In this document: positions 5,814-16,128 of the stretch, in pieces
Numbering within the stretch: the first letter of the stretch is position 1
Layout: the number at the start of each line of letters is the position of its first letter
Assembly: GCA_965116765.1 (NCBI GenBank)
Contig: OZ220718.1
Span: forward strand, 4,216,001 to 4,280,000
Source: JAJEEA01 sp965116765
Lineage (GTDB): Bacteria > Acidobacteriota > Vicinamibacteria > Vicinamibacterales > UBA8438
DNA: 64,000 nt
Reading direction: 5' to 3'
The notes under the pieces: model-generated
Told to the model about the DNA's origin: nothing
What the model saw: only the letters and a program-made list of their open reading frames with translations
Database searches by the model: none
Translations under genes and position numbers: made by a program

Positions 5814-8491
5814 GCACGCTCACAACCCTCGTCCGGCGGTTGCGGGGCCTCTTCCGCGGCAGCCGCGAGGACATCGAGACACAGGAGGAGCTGCGTTTCC
5901 ATCTGGAGATGGAGATCGAGCAGAACCTGCGCGCGGGCATGGACCCGCGCGAGGCGCGGCGACAGGCGCACGTGCGACTGGGTGGCGTCGACGCCATCCG
6001 CGAGGCGGTCCGGGACGCGCGCGGCGCCCGACGGCTGGAGGACCTCATCCGCGACCTCGGCTACGCGCTGCGCGGCGCGCGCCGGAACCCCGGCTTCACC
6101 CTCGTCGCGGTTCTGACCCTCACCCTCGGCATCGGCGCGACCACTGCGGTCTTCACGGTCGCCGACAACTTCCTCCTCCGCCCCCCGCCGTTCGCGCACG
6201 TCGATCGCCTCGTGGGCATCCGCGACGTGAACCCGGAGCAGGGCTGGACGGTGGACGACAACGTCCCGGCGTCGCCCGGCAACTTCCTCGACTGGCGCGC
6301 GCAGGGCCGGTCGTTCGACCACATGATCGCGTGGCGCAACTGGTTCTACTCGGTGGCGGGGCCGGTGGGCGGCGACACCGTCCCCGAGCAGATCCGCGGC
6401 GTGCGCACCTCGCCGGCGTTCTTCACGATGCTCGGCGTGCAGGCGGCGATCGGCCGCACCTTCCTGCCCGAGGAGGAGACGCCCGGCCGGGACCGGGTCG
6501 TCGTTCTGACCGACGGGCTGTGGCAGCGCCGCTACGGCGGCGACCCGGGCATCGTCGGCGAGACGCTCCTCGTCGACGGCGAGCCGTTCACCGTCGTCGG
6601 GGTGCTGCCGCGCGGCTTCCACTTCCTGCAGACGGACTTCGAGATGTGGATGCCGCTCGCGGTCGACGAGCAGTTCCAGGTGCGCGACGACCACTCGGTG
6701 TCGGTGTGGGCGCGCCTTGCCCCGGGGGTGTCGCGCGAGGCCGCGCAGGCCGAGCTCGACGCCATCACCGGCCGTCTCGAGGTCGCCTACCCCGATACCA
6801 ACGCGGGCTGGGGCGCGGTCCTCGTGCCGATCCATCCGCAACGCTACGACGACGACGGCGTGCTCGAGCGGGCCCTGCTCGTGTTGCTGGGCGCGGTCGG
6901 GTGCGTGCTGCTGATCGCCTGCGCCAACGTCGCCAATCTGCTTCTCGTGCGCGCCGGCGCGCGCCGGCGCGAGCTCGCTGTGCGCGCCGCCGTGGGCGCC
7001 TCCCGCGGCCGGCTCGTCCGGCAGCTGCTGGCCGAGAGCGGGCTGCTCGCGATGCTCGGCGGCGCGGGCGGCCTCGTCCTCGCCGGCGTCGGCGTCCGGT
7101 TGATGGCGCCGCTGCTGCCGGTCGTCGGCAGCTATACGCACCCTTCGCCGCAGATCGACTACCGGGTGCTTGCCTTCACGGTCGCGGCGGTGCTGCTGAC
7201 CACCGTGCTCTTCGGGTTGCTGCCGGCGCTTCGCACCAGCCGGACCGACACGCTCCGCGTCGGCGCGAGCGTGGGGGGATGGTCCACCGGACGCGCCCTC
7301 CTCGTCGTCGAGCTCGCCCTCTCGGTCGTCCTGCTGGCCGGGGCCGCGCTCCTCGTCCAGTCCCTCTGGAACCTGCAGCGGGTCGAGCCCGGCTTCCGGG
7401 CGGAACGCCTGCTGACCATGCAGGTGTGGCTGCCGGAACGCAAGTACCCGAGCCCCGCCGGCGTGCGGAGGTTCACCGACGACGTGCTGCAGCGGGTCGA
7501 GGGCCTGCCCGGCGTGCGCAGCGCGTCGACCGTCAACACGCGGCCGTTCCTCGGCTGGTCTCTCGCGCTGCCACAGGTCGAGGTGCCGGGCTACATCCCG
7601 CCCGAGACGATGGAGGACGGCGACATGCTGACCTACCGCGTGGTCTCGGACCGCTACTTCGAGACGCTCGGCGCCGAGCTGGCGGAGGGCCGGGCGTTCT
7701 CGACCGCGGACCGGGCCGACGGCGCCGCCGTCACCGTCGTCAACGAGGCGGCGGCGGCGCGGTACTGGCCCGGGGTCGAGCCGGTCGGCCGGCAGCTCCG
7801 GCCGCGCTTCCAGCCCGGCGCGGCCCCGTGGATCCCCGAGGGCAGGACCGACTGGTTCACGGTGGTGGGGGTCGTGCGCGATTTCCGCGAGCATCGGATG
7901 GATGAGCCGGTCGTGCCCGTCGTCTATCTCTCGCAGCGCCAGAACCCGTCCCGCCTGCTGAGCCTGATCGTGAGCACGCGGGGGCCGGCCACCGGTATCG
8001 CAAACGCCGTCCAGGGCGAGATCCGGGCCGTGGACGGCGATCTCGGCGTCTACGACCTCAAGACGATGGACGCCATCCTGTCGGACGTCGTGGCCCTGCC
8101 GCGACTCAACGCGCTGCTCCTCTGGTTGTTCGCGGCGCTGGCCCTGTCGCTGTCGGCGATCGGCGTCCACGGCGTCACGTCGTACCTCGTCGCGCGGCGG
8201 ACGCGCGAGTTCGCGATCCGGATCGCCGTCGGTGCGAAGCCGGCGGCGGTGTTCCGCTCGGTGGCGCTCGAGACGGCACGGGTCGGCGCCGTTGGCGTCC
8301 TCGTCGGCCTGGTTGGCTCCCTGCTGCTCGCGCGCGCGATGGCGAGCGTCCTCCACGAGGTCGCGGCGACCGACGCGATGGTTCTGGCCGGTGCGTCCGG
8401 CGCAGTGCTCGTGGTGGCCCTCGCCGCCTGCTGGCGCCCGGCGCGGACGGCCATGCGAGTCGACCCGATGCGCGTGCTGCGGGCCGAGTGA
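5810..8491 (+). CDS. ADOP-type ABC transporter permease, intact
   Basis: This 893-residue member of the ADOP family has two MacB-type halves on one chain. The first about 80 residues are the soluble prefix domain (ETQEELRFHLEMEIEQNL, then EARRQAHVRLGG). A first transmembrane helix (GFTLVAVLTLTLGIGATTAV) and a MacB periplasmic core follow. The first FtsX core has CANVANLLLVRAGARRRELA and VRAAVGASRGRLVRQLL. A second periplasmic core and the last three helices end in PMRVLRAE. ADOPs lack a neighbouring ATPase and adaptor, and their substrates are unknown. It is coupled to padR just upstream. Confidence 0.92.
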   Translation: MSTLTTLVRRLRGLFRGSREDIETQEELRFHLEMEIEQNLRAGMDPREARRQAHVRLGGVDAIREAVRDARGARRLEDLIRDLGYALRGARRNPGFTLVAVLTLTLGIGATTAVFTVADNFLLRPPPFAHVDRLVGIRDVNPEQGWTVDDNVPASPGNFLDWRAQGRSFDHMIAWRNWFYSVAGPVGGDTVPEQIRGVRTSPAFFTMLGVQAAIGRTFLPEEETPGRDRVVVLTDGLWQRRYGGDPGIVGETLLVDGEPFTVVGVLPRGFHFLQTDFEMWMPLAVDEQFQVRDDHSVSVWARLAPGVSREAAQAELDAITGRLEVAYPDTNAGWGAVLVPIHPQRYDDDGVLERALLVLLGAVGCVLLIACANVANLLLVRAGARRRELAVRAAVGASRGRLVRQLLAESGLLAMLGGAGGLVLAGVGVRLMAPLLPVVGSYTHPSPQIDYRVLAFTVAAVLLTTVLFGLLPALRTSRTDTLRVGASVGGWSTGRALLVVELALSVVLLAGAALLVQSLWNLQRVEPGFRAERLLTMQVWLPERKYPSPAGVRRFTDDVLQRVEGLPGVRSASTVNTRPFLGWSLALPQVEVPGYIPPETMEDGDMLTYRVVSDRYFETLGAELAEGRAFSTADRADGAAVTVVNEAAAARYWPGVEPVGRQLRPRFQPGAAPWIPEGRTDWFTVVGVVRDFREHRMDEPVVPVVYLSQRQNPSRLLSLIVSTRGPATGIANAVQGEIRAVDGDLGVYDLKTMDAILSDVVALPRLNALLLWLFAALALSLSAIGVHGVTSYLVARRTREFAIRIAVGAKPAAVFRSVALETARVGAVGVLVGLVGSLLLARAMASVLHEVAATDAMVLAGASGAVLVVALAACWRPARTAMRVDPMRVLRAE

Positions 8492-8540
8492 GGGCGGCGG
8501 GCGGACGGTTTGCCGGCGGTCGGGAGCGCACTGCGGGAGC

Positions 8541-8702
8541 CATGGTGAACCCCGCGTTGCACCGCGCCCGGAGGGCGCCAGCAGATCGTCGAGGCGCCCG
8601 CGTGGCAAAGCGCGACGAGGGTGCATATTGGGCATATGCGCCCGAGGAGTAACGCAGCCACGCGGGATGCATCGCCGGTCGAATGCAGCGGGGACGTTCG
8701 CC
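8541..8702 (+). repeat. Dispersed intergenic repeat, body copy D
   Basis: From CATGGTGAACCCCGCGTTGC to GCAGCGGGGACGTTCGCC this segment matches the reverse complement of 42020-42182 throughout, with scattered substitutions. It fills the gap between two ADOP loci. It lies ahead of the 8717 pseudogene just as the 42 kb copy lies ahead of the HlyD-type gene. No open frame is shared by the two copies. It may be a non-autonomous mobile element or a duplicated 5' region. Confidence 0.7.
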
Positions 8703-8716
8703 TGAGGAGGATCCGC

Positions 8717-11079
8717 ATGAACCTGCTTGCCAACCTGATCGCGCGGCTGCGCTGCGTCTTCCGGCGGGGACGAGAGGACGCCGAGACGCGGGAGGAGCTG
8801 CAGTTCCATCTGGAGATGGAGACGGAGAAGAACCTGCGCGCGGGCATGGACCCGCGCGAGGCGCGGCGGCGGGCGCACGCGCGCCTGGGCGGCGTCGAGG
8901 CCGTCCGCGAGGCGGTCCGGGAGGCGCGCGGGATGCGGCCGGCGGAGGACCTGCTCCGCGACATCGGCTATGCGCTGCGGGGCGCGCGCCGGCGCCCGGG
9001 ATTCACTCTCGCCGCCGCCGTGTCGCTGGCCATCCCCATCGGCTTCAACACCGCCGTCTTCACCGCCGTCGACGCGTTGCTGTTCGGGCCGCTGCCGGTC
9101 GCGCGCCCCGCGCAGCTCGTCGACGTCTACACGAGCGACCCCGGCGTCGAGCGGTACTCGACGACGTCGTATCCGGACTATCTCGACTTGCGGGCGGGGA
9201 ACGACGTGTTCACGGACATGGCCGCGCACTCGTCGATGGTCGCGGCGGTGCGGGTGGACGGGGACGTCGACCGCGTGGTGGGCGAGATTGTGACGGGGAG
9301 CTACTTCGGGCTCCTCGGCGTTCGGCCGTTGCGGGGCCGGCTGCTGGCGCCGGACGACGACCGGCCGGGGGCCGAGCGCGTGGCCGTCATCTCGACCAGG
9401 CTGTGGGAGCGGGCCTTCGGACGGGACCCGGGCGTCGTGGGCCGGACCCTGCGCATCCGGTCCGAGCCGTACCTGGTCGTGGGCGTCGCGCCGCCCGATT
9501 TCGCGGGCATGGTGCCTGTGCTCGAGGCGGACCTGTGGACGCCGTTGACGTATGTGGCCGACGTGAGCACGGTGGGCATCCGGTCGTCCGTGGACTCCCC
9601 GGGCGGGACCGTGCTCGAACGGCGGGGAGAACGCTGGTTGTTCGTCAAGGCGAGGCTCCGCGACGGCGTCACCCCGGCTCGGGCGGCCGCGGGCCTCGAC
9701 GTGATCATGACCAACCTGGCCGCCGCCTGGCCCGGCTCGAACGGAGATCGGGAGGTGTCCCTGACGCTGACGGAAGACGCGCGCCTGCCCCCGCAGGCGG
9801 CGGGCCCGGTGCGCGTGCTGACGGCCGGCCTGACGCTGGTGGTCGGGGTCGTACTGCTGGTGGCGTGCGCAAACGTCATGGGCATGCTGCTGGCCCGCGC
9901 GGCGGCGCGGCGGCGGGAGATCCTTCGCCTCGCCGCCGCCTGGTGCGGCAGTTGCTGACGCGGAGACTCGCGTGGATCCTGCTGCCGCGCGTGGCCGTCG
10001 TCAGCCAGGCCATGGCCCTGCGGTTCTGGCCGGCGGCTGGACGGCGGGGGACGCGGTGCGGGCGGTCGGCGCGGCGGTTCCGGCCTCTGGACGAGTGGGA
10101 CGCTTGCTGCGAGGACGCGCTCGACCGGGTACGCGTGGAGTCGGCGTCGCTGGCGTCGCGCGTTCCCTTCGACATCGTCTCCGACTCGGAGAACGTCCTC
10201 GTTCCCGGCGTTCACGGGCCGGACGACCGCGGCGCGCCGGTGGACACGACGAACGTGTCGGCGGACTACTTCGACACGCTGGGCGTTCCGCTGCTGCAAG
10301 GGCGATCCTTCACCGCCGCCGACACGCGGGACTCGCCGCGCGTGGCCGTCGTCAGCCAGGCCATGGCCCTGCGGTTCTGGCCGGCGGGGACGGCGGTGGG
10401 GCGGCGGTTCCGGCTGGACGAGTGGGACGGACGGGAGGTCGAGGTCGTCGGCGTGTCCGCCGACTACGAGGTCAACGCCCCGGAAGAGGATCCCGCGGCC
10501 TACCTGCACCTCGCCGCGTCGCAGCAGTTCGTCATGGAACCGGTGCTGCTCGCCCGGACGGCGGGTGACGCCTCGGCGCTCGCCGGAGGCATCCGCGGCG
10601 AGCTCCGGCGGATGGAGCCGGACCTCTTGTTCTCCAACCAGGGCGACACGCTCCGGGAGACTGCGGCCGTCAGGCTGCGTCCGAACCGGATCGCGGCGTC
10701 CCTGGTCATCGCCTCGGGCCTCGTGGCGCTGCTGCTGGGCGCCGTCGGGCTCTACGGGGTGGTCGCCTATCTGGTTGCGCGGCGGTCGCGCGAGTTTGCG
10801 ATTCGCGCCGCCCTGGGCGCCCGGCCGGGCGCCCTGCTCCGTCTCGTGCTGGCCACCGGCGGCTGGGTCGTCGCCTTCGGCGGCGGCAGCGGCGCGGCTC
10901 TGACGTTCGCGGCGACGCGCGTCGCCGCGAACATGACCTCGGACGGCTTTCCGCCTCCCGACCCGGCCGTGTGGGCCGGCGCGCTCCTCCTGATCGCCGC
11001 CGTGACCGCCGCCGCCCACATCGGACCGGCGCGCCGCGTCGTGAGGCTCGACCTGACGCGGGCGCTGCACGCGGATTGA
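8717..11079 (+). pseudogene. ADOP permease, frameshifted and internally rearranged
   Basis: A strong ribosome site (GAGGAGG, 8704-8710) precedes the ATG at 8717. The product closely resembles the intact paralogue at 16298 up to about 9938 (ANVMGMLLARAAARRREI). The DNA then jumps frame, drops about 170 codons covering the first FtsX core and central helices, and enters a scrambled stretch (9939-10108). That stretch contains a second, altered copy of the later segment RVAVVSQAMALRFWPA. From about 10109 the second half continues in frame 1 to the stop, ending RVVRLDLTRALHAD. It cannot make a normal permease. Confidence 0.88.
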
Positions 11080-11117
11080 GCCGCCGCCGCTGACGACATG
11101 GACGCGGGGGCGTGAAC

Positions 11118-11147
11118 GATTATCGCGGAGAGGATTCCGCGTGACGG
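11118..11147 (+). repeat. ADOP 3'-flank repeat, copy 2
   Basis: ATTATCGCGGAGAGGATTCC followed by GCGTGACGGAC matches 4270-4300. Here no gene starts from the GTG, whereas in the first copy it starts the hypothetical gene at 4295. Confidence 0.6.
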
Positions 11148-11241
11148 ACGACCGCGGTCGCGCGCGCGTCCAGCGGAGGCCGACCGTTGCCGGGCCGTTG
11201 CCGGATGCCCGGGCGGCGGCCCGCCTGCCGCCCGGGCGTGT

Positions 11242-12303
11242 TCAGGGCGTGTCCCGTCCTTCGGCGAGTTGCATCAGCCGGGCGACCAGCTCGTCGCCGG
11301 TGTCGGCCCGCACGATCCAGTCGCCCGCTGCGGCCAGACGCTCCGGATCGGCGATCCGCTCCACCGCCCGAGACACGCTCGCCGCCGCCTCGGCGCCGAA
11401 CCGCAACGCCGCCTGCCGGCGCAAGAGCGCGCGCTGTTGAGCATGCCCCTGCTCGATACCCTGCTTCACACCCTGCTCGATGCCCTGCTTCACACCCTGC
11501 TCGATGCCCTGCTTCACACCCTGCTCGACGCCTTCCCGATGCCACTGCTTGGGCCACTCGGCTACGCGTTCCACCAGCGTCATCTTCAGCTCCTGCAGCG
11601 TCTGCACCGGCGGCAACCCCCCGCCGTCCGGCGCCAACCGCTCCGCCAACTGCCGCACCCAGTCGAGGAACACTCGGTGCAACCCGGTCTCCCGCGGATC
11701 GCTCAGCTTCGCCTGCAACGCCTCCACGGCGCGAACCAGGTCCGCCGCCCCGCCGATCCGTTCGAGCTGCACCACCGACGTCATCAGATTGCCGCTCGGG
11801 AGATCGTCCTCCGCCAGATGCCGCTCGTCAACCACGTGGTACCGCTGCGCCGGCTGATACGGCGCCAAGTCCGGCCCCACCGCCGCGATCAACTCGCGCA
11901 TCTCCAGAGCCGACCGCCACGGCCGCGCGCCGTTGTACAGCACCACCGGCAGCACCGCCGGCAGGGGTTCGCCCGCCTCCACCGCCCCGTTGCGGACCAG
12001 CTCCCCGTACAGCAGACCGGTGTACGTCAGGATGCGCAGGGCCATTCGCGGCTCGTCCCGCGACTGGAACTCCAGCAGCACCACCAGGTACAGCCAACGC
12101 GCACGCAGACGGACCCGCCACACCGCGTCGCCGCGCCGCTTGAGCAGCTCGTCGCTGACGTACTCGGCCGACAACTTCTGTAGCGTCGAGAAGTCGATGT
12201 CGTCCGCCCGCGGACCGGCCACGAAGCCGCGCAGCAGGTCTTCGACCATGCGCGGGAAGGAGAACAGCTTCTTGTAGGTCTCGTCGTGCATGTCTCCAGC
12301 CAT
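11242..12303 (-). CDS. Rpn-family recombination-promoting nuclease (PD-(D/E)XK)
   Basis: This 353-residue protein belongs to the Rpn/transposase_31 family of DNA endonucleases, which promote RecA-independent recombination. The N-terminus has the family mark HDETYKKLFSFPRMVEDLL. The likely nuclease core is D59 (RRGDAVWRVR) with E78 and Q80 in VVLLEFQSRDEP. The C-terminal part holds alternating EQGVKQGI units, encoded by a 24-base direct repeat at about 11466-11535, as is common in this family. ATG at 12303 is preferred; ATG at 12291 is possible. It lies opposite to the ADOP genes on both sides and may have driven some of the local rearrangement. Confidence 0.85.
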   Translation of the reverse strand: MAGDMHDETYKKLFSFPRMVEDLLRGFVAGPRADDIDFSTLQKLSAEYVSDELLKRRGDAVWRVRLRARWLYLVVLLEFQSRDEPRMALRILTYTGLLYGELVRNGAVEAGEPLPAVLPVVLYNGARPWRSALEMRELIAAVGPDLAPYQPAQRYHVVDERHLAEDDLPSGNLMTSVVQLERIGGAADLVRAVEALQAKLSDPRETGLHRVFLDWVRQLAERLAPDGGGLPPVQTLQELKMTLVERVAEWPKQWHREGVEQGVKQGIEQGVKQGIEQGVKQGIEQGHAQQRALLRRQAALRFGAEAAASVSRAVERIADPERLAAAGDWIVRADTGDELVARLMQLAEGRDTP

Positions 12304-12526
12304 CTCGACTGTCGCAAGCCGTCCGCTGTCGGGAAGACTGGGAGCAAACACCGTGCCGACCTGGCCGAGGAGTGCGGCATACCCGGTGCCGATGCTCGAC
12401 GACCTGCGGTAGGCGATCACCGGCCGGTCGCCCGCGGCGGTCGCCAACCAGCGGCCAGTCGTCCGTCGCGATCCACAGCCCGGCGTTCGTCGCCGGCCAC
12501 CGCCTGGCACGCGTCACCGAGATCCC

Positions 12527-12555
12527 TTGTGAAGCTAGGAAAGTGGTGCTAGTCT
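12527..12555 (+). promoter_or_regulatory. Candidate promoter for the ADOP gene at 12662
   Basis: TTGTGA (12527-12532) and TAGTCT (12550-12555) are spaced by 17 bases. They lie in the 358-base gap between the divergent Rpn and ADOP genes. The rest of that gap holds the upstream part of the Rpn reading frame and no other recognisable gene or structure. Confidence 0.35.
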
Positions 12556-12661
12556 CCCTTGTGTGCCTGGGAGACGGCAAGCTGGCGATGGTCGCCTTCC
12601 GGCTCGTCGGGACGGCGGTCGGCGGCCATGCCCGGCGCCGACCCCGAGGAGGCGTCACTCG

Positions 12662-15415
12662 ATGTTCTCGCGCCTGCGCTCGTACGTGACGGCCTGGACC
12701 CGGCGGGGCGGCTTCGAGGAGTCGCTCGACGAAGAGGTGCGCTTCCACCTCGACGCCTATGCCCGGGACCTGATCCGGTCGGGCGTGCCCCCAGCCGAGG
12801 CGCGGCGTCGCGCCCGGCTCCACTTCGGCAGCGTGGAGGGCGCCAAGGACGGCTGCCGGCAGGCGCGCGGCCTGCGGCTCGCGGACGAGGCGGGACACGT
12901 CATGACCAACATCCGACTGGCCCTGCGCATGATGCTCAAGGCCCCGGTGGTCACCGGCGTCGCGGTCCTGTCGCTGGCCCTGGGCATCGGATCGAACACC
13001 GCGATCTTCTCGCTGTACAGCCAGCTCCTGCTGCGCCCGCTGCCGGTGGCCGACCCCGACGGGCTGGTCAACCTCGCGTCCCCCGGACCGAAGCCGGGAC
13101 GCTGCAGCGCCGACAACGCGGGCACGTGCGACGAGACGTTCAGCTACCCGATGTTCCGCGACCTGGAGCGCGAGCAGGCGGTCTTCACGAGCCTCGCCGC
13201 GCACAAGGGGCTCCGCGCGAACGTGTCCCATCAGGGGCGCGCCGTCACGGTGCAGGGCACGCAGGTCTCGGGCTCGTACTTCGCGACCCTGGGCCTGCAG
13301 CCGGCGGCCGGCCGCCTGTTCGGCCCCGAGGTCGACGGGGCCGTCGGCGGTCACCCCGTCGTCGTCCTGAGCCACGACTTCTGGCAGGCGGAGTTCGGCG
13401 GATCGCCCGACGCGGTGGGCGACGTGCTCGTCGTGAACGGCACGTCCCTGACCATCGTCGGGGTGGGGCCGCCGGGGTTCCGCGGCACGACCATCAACAT
13501 GCCGTGCGACTTCTTCGCGCCGATCACCATGCGCGGCCTGCTCGCGCCGAGCCGCGACGGCCGTTTCGAGGACCGGCGCGCCTACTCGACCTACCTCTTC
13601 GCCCGCCTCGCGCCCGGCGTGTCCATCGACCAGGCGCGCGCGGCCCTCGAGCCCCTGTACCGGGGCATCCTCGCCGACGTCGAGGCGCCGCTGCAGACCG
13701 CGATGAGCGCGCAGACGCTGGCGCAGTTCCGCCAGCGGCCCCTTCAGATCGCGCCCGGCCGCCTCGGGCAGAGCCGGATGAGCCGCGGGGTCCAGAACGT
13801 GGCCCTGCTGTTCCTGCTCGGCATCACCGGCGCCGTCCTCCTCATCGCCTGCGCCAACATCGCGAACCTGCAGCTCGCCCGCTCGGCCGCCCGGGCCGGG
13901 GAGATGGCGGTGCGGCTGTCGCTGGGCGCCTCGCGGCGCCATCTCCTGACGCAGCTCCTGACCGAGTCGTGCCTGCTCGCGCTCCTCGCGGGGGCGGTGG
14001 CGCTGGTCCTGGCCCACTGGACCCTCGGCTTCGTGTGGACGCTCATGCCGGGCGCGGCCGTGTCCGACGTCCTCCGAGAGGCGTTCGAGCTCGACCCGAA
14101 CGCCATCCCGTTCACCGCTGCCGTGTCGCTGGCGACGGCGGTCGTCTTCGGGCTCCTGCCCGCGCTCTACAGCACGCGGGTGGACCCGATCGCGGTGCTC
14201 AAGGACGAGGCCGGCCACTCCGGCGGCACCCGGTCGGCGGCCCGCTTCCGCCGGGGGCTGGTGGTGGCGCAGCTCGCGCTGGCCCTGGCCCTGCTGGTGG
14301 TGGGGGGACTCTTCATCCAGAGCCTGCGCAACATGAGCCGCATCGACATGGGGTTCCGGATGGACGGCGTCGTGACGTTCAGCCTGCAGCCCGGGCTGAA
14401 CGGCTACGGCGCCGCGCGCAACCGGGACCTGTTCGAACGCGTCGAGATCGCACTGTCGGCGCAGCCCGGCGTGGCCGGCGTCACCGCGTCCACGGGCGGC
14501 GTGCTGGCGTTCACCGGCTCGGGGTCGCCGGCCGAGATGATGGTCCAGGGGTTCGAGGCCGGGCCCGACACGAACCGCACCGCGCGGCTGAACCACGTCG
14601 GGACCGGCTACTTCCGCACCCTGGGAATCCCGCTGCTCGCCGGCCGGACCTTCTCGGCGTCGGACACCGCCGGCGCCCCCCGCGTCGCCATCGTGAACGA
14701 GGCGTTCGCGCGCAGGTTCGATCTCGGCCGGAACGCGGTGGGGGCGCTGATCGGGCGCGGGGGCCTCGACGCGGAGCTGGACACGGAGATAGTCGGGCTG
14801 GTCGCCGACACGAAGCTCAGCTTCGGGAACACGGTTCCGCCGCCGCTCGCCTTCGTTCCCTATCGACAGGAGGACCCCGGCTCCCTGTGGTTCTTCGTCC
14901 GGGGCTCGGGGCGGCTCGACGACGTGATGCGCTCGATTCCGGGGCTCGTCGCCGGCATCGATCGGAACCTGCCGGTGATCTTCCTGATGCCGTTGGCGCA
15001 GATGGCCGAGCTGAACGAGCCGTCCCGCGTCGCGACGGTGCTCCTGACCGCCTTCGCGGCCCTCGCGACCCTGCTCGCGGCGGTCGGGCTCTACGGCGTG
15101 CTCGCCTACGCGGTGGCCCTGCGCACGCGCGAGCTCGGCCTGCGCATGGCCCTCGGCGCCGACGCGCGGCGGCTGCGCGCGATGGTGCTCGGCCAGGTCG
15201 GCAGGATGGCGCTCGCCGGCGGCGCCATCGGTCTCGTCCTCGCACTCGGCGTGGGACGCGTGCTGCGGTCGGTGCTCTACGAGATGGACCGCCTGCCCCC
15301 CGCCGTCATCGCCGCCGCCGTCGCGGGCCTGGCCGCGGTGGCGCTCGCGGCCGGAGTCGTCCCCGCTCACCGCGCCTCCCGCGTCGACCCGATGGAAGCG
15401 CTGCGGCACAAGTGA
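12662..15415 (+). CDS. ADOP-type ABC transporter permease, intact
   Basis: The 917-residue protein has the full ADOP plan. A prefix domain (ESLDEEVRFHLDAYARDLI, EARRRARLHFGS) precedes a first helix ending LGIGSNTAIFS and a MacB periplasmic core. FtsX core 1 has CANIANLQLARSAARAGE and VRLSLGASRRHLLTQLL. A second periplasmic core and FtsX core 2 (GLYGVLAYAVALRTRELG) follow, ending VDPMEALRHK. GAGGAGG at 12646-12652 sets the ATG at 12662. It is divergent in sequence from the 5810 and 16298 copies, so it was probably acquired or duplicated earlier. It has no regulator gene of its own. Confidence 0.92.
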   Translation: MFSRLRSYVTAWTRRGGFEESLDEEVRFHLDAYARDLIRSGVPPAEARRRARLHFGSVEGAKDGCRQARGLRLADEAGHVMTNIRLALRMMLKAPVVTGVAVLSLALGIGSNTAIFSLYSQLLLRPLPVADPDGLVNLASPGPKPGRCSADNAGTCDETFSYPMFRDLEREQAVFTSLAAHKGLRANVSHQGRAVTVQGTQVSGSYFATLGLQPAAGRLFGPEVDGAVGGHPVVVLSHDFWQAEFGGSPDAVGDVLVVNGTSLTIVGVGPPGFRGTTINMPCDFFAPITMRGLLAPSRDGRFEDRRAYSTYLFARLAPGVSIDQARAALEPLYRGILADVEAPLQTAMSAQTLAQFRQRPLQIAPGRLGQSRMSRGVQNVALLFLLGITGAVLLIACANIANLQLARSAARAGEMAVRLSLGASRRHLLTQLLTESCLLALLAGAVALVLAHWTLGFVWTLMPGAAVSDVLREAFELDPNAIPFTAAVSLATAVVFGLLPALYSTRVDPIAVLKDEAGHSGGTRSAARFRRGLVVAQLALALALLVVGGLFIQSLRNMSRIDMGFRMDGVVTFSLQPGLNGYGAARNRDLFERVEIALSAQPGVAGVTASTGGVLAFTGSGSPAEMMVQGFEAGPDTNRTARLNHVGTGYFRTLGIPLLAGRTFSASDTAGAPRVAIVNEAFARRFDLGRNAVGALIGRGGLDAELDTEIVGLVADTKLSFGNTVPPPLAFVPYRQEDPGSLWFFVRGSGRLDDVMRSIPGLVAGIDRNLPVIFLMPLAQMAELNEPSRVATVLLTAFAALATLLAAVGLYGVLAYAVALRTRELGLRMALGADARRLRAMVLGQVGRMALAGGAIGLVLALGVGRVLRSVLYEMDRLPPAVIAAAVAGLAAVALAAGVVPAHRASRVDPMEALRHK

Positions 15416-15476
15416 CGGGGCACGGACCTGCCAACGCGAGCCGGTCCCGGCGCAAGCTCTACCCCTGTCGAACGTC

Positions 15477-15887
15477 TCAACCCGGCGAGACGTCCCGATG
15501 TCGTCGGTCCGCGGCGTGCCGGCGGGTCCGGACCCCGACCTGCCACAACGACACGAGCGTGCAGCCGAGGAAGAGACCGTCGGCGACGAGGTTGACGGTG
15601 CCGGAGAGCCCTGACAGGGCCAGGAGATAGATCATGACGTAGATGATCCCGCCGCCGGCCACGAACGCCAGGACGCTCCCGAGCCAGTGTCGCCGCCAGA
15701 GGAGCACGGCCGCCGCCACGTAGAGGGGGACGAAGAACACCTCGGGCCAGATCAGCGAGTCGTAGACGGCGCCGGCCGGGAACGCTTCCGGCTGCACCCA
15801 GGTCCCGTTGAGCACGGAGACGACCGCGAACGTCTGGAAGAGACTCCAGAGGAGAAACCAGCCGATCGCGAACCAGGGTCTGGTCAT
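15477..15887 (-). CDS. Small four-helix membrane protein, function unknown
   Basis: I do not recognise the family. Starting at MTRPWFAIGW (ATG at 15887), the 136-residue product has hydrophobic segments at about 5-22, 42-60, 67-88 and 94-114, and a basic tail. It is convergent with the ADOP gene ending at 15415. No ribosome site is obvious. The reading frame is open 32 codons further upstream, but that part is hydrophilic and unlikely to be translated. Confidence 0.6.
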   Translation of the reverse strand: MTRPWFAIGWFLLWSLFQTFAVVSVLNGTWVQPEAFPAGAVYDSLIWPEVFFVPLYVAAAVLLWRRHWLGSVLAFVAGGGIIYVMIYLLALSGLSGTVNLVADGLFLGCTLVSLWQVGVRTRRHAADRRHRDVSPG

Positions 15888-16128
15888 GTCATTGCGCTCG
15901 CGAGTCTGGGGGGTGACGCGATTCGCTTCCTCGCTCTCCGGGAGGACGAATCTGCCGCCCCCAGTGTTCCGGGCGGCCTCCAACGCGTGGGCGTCAGCGA
16001 GGTGAGCGCTCGTTGAGCGACTGCGACCGGTGTCGACCCGCCAGCGTCAGCCGGTACGGCTGGCGGCGCCCGGCCGGCTCGATCTTGCGGCCTTGCCCCG
16101 TTTTCGCCAGGAAACCTGACCTTTTCTT

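Noticed and set aside
464..9229. Long open frames on the minus strand opposite fdnGHI and the ADOP genes (up to 1175 codons)
   Set aside because: They are rich in Arg, His, Ala and Gly, show no domain, and mirror real genes; at 70% G+C the antisense frames rarely contain stops.
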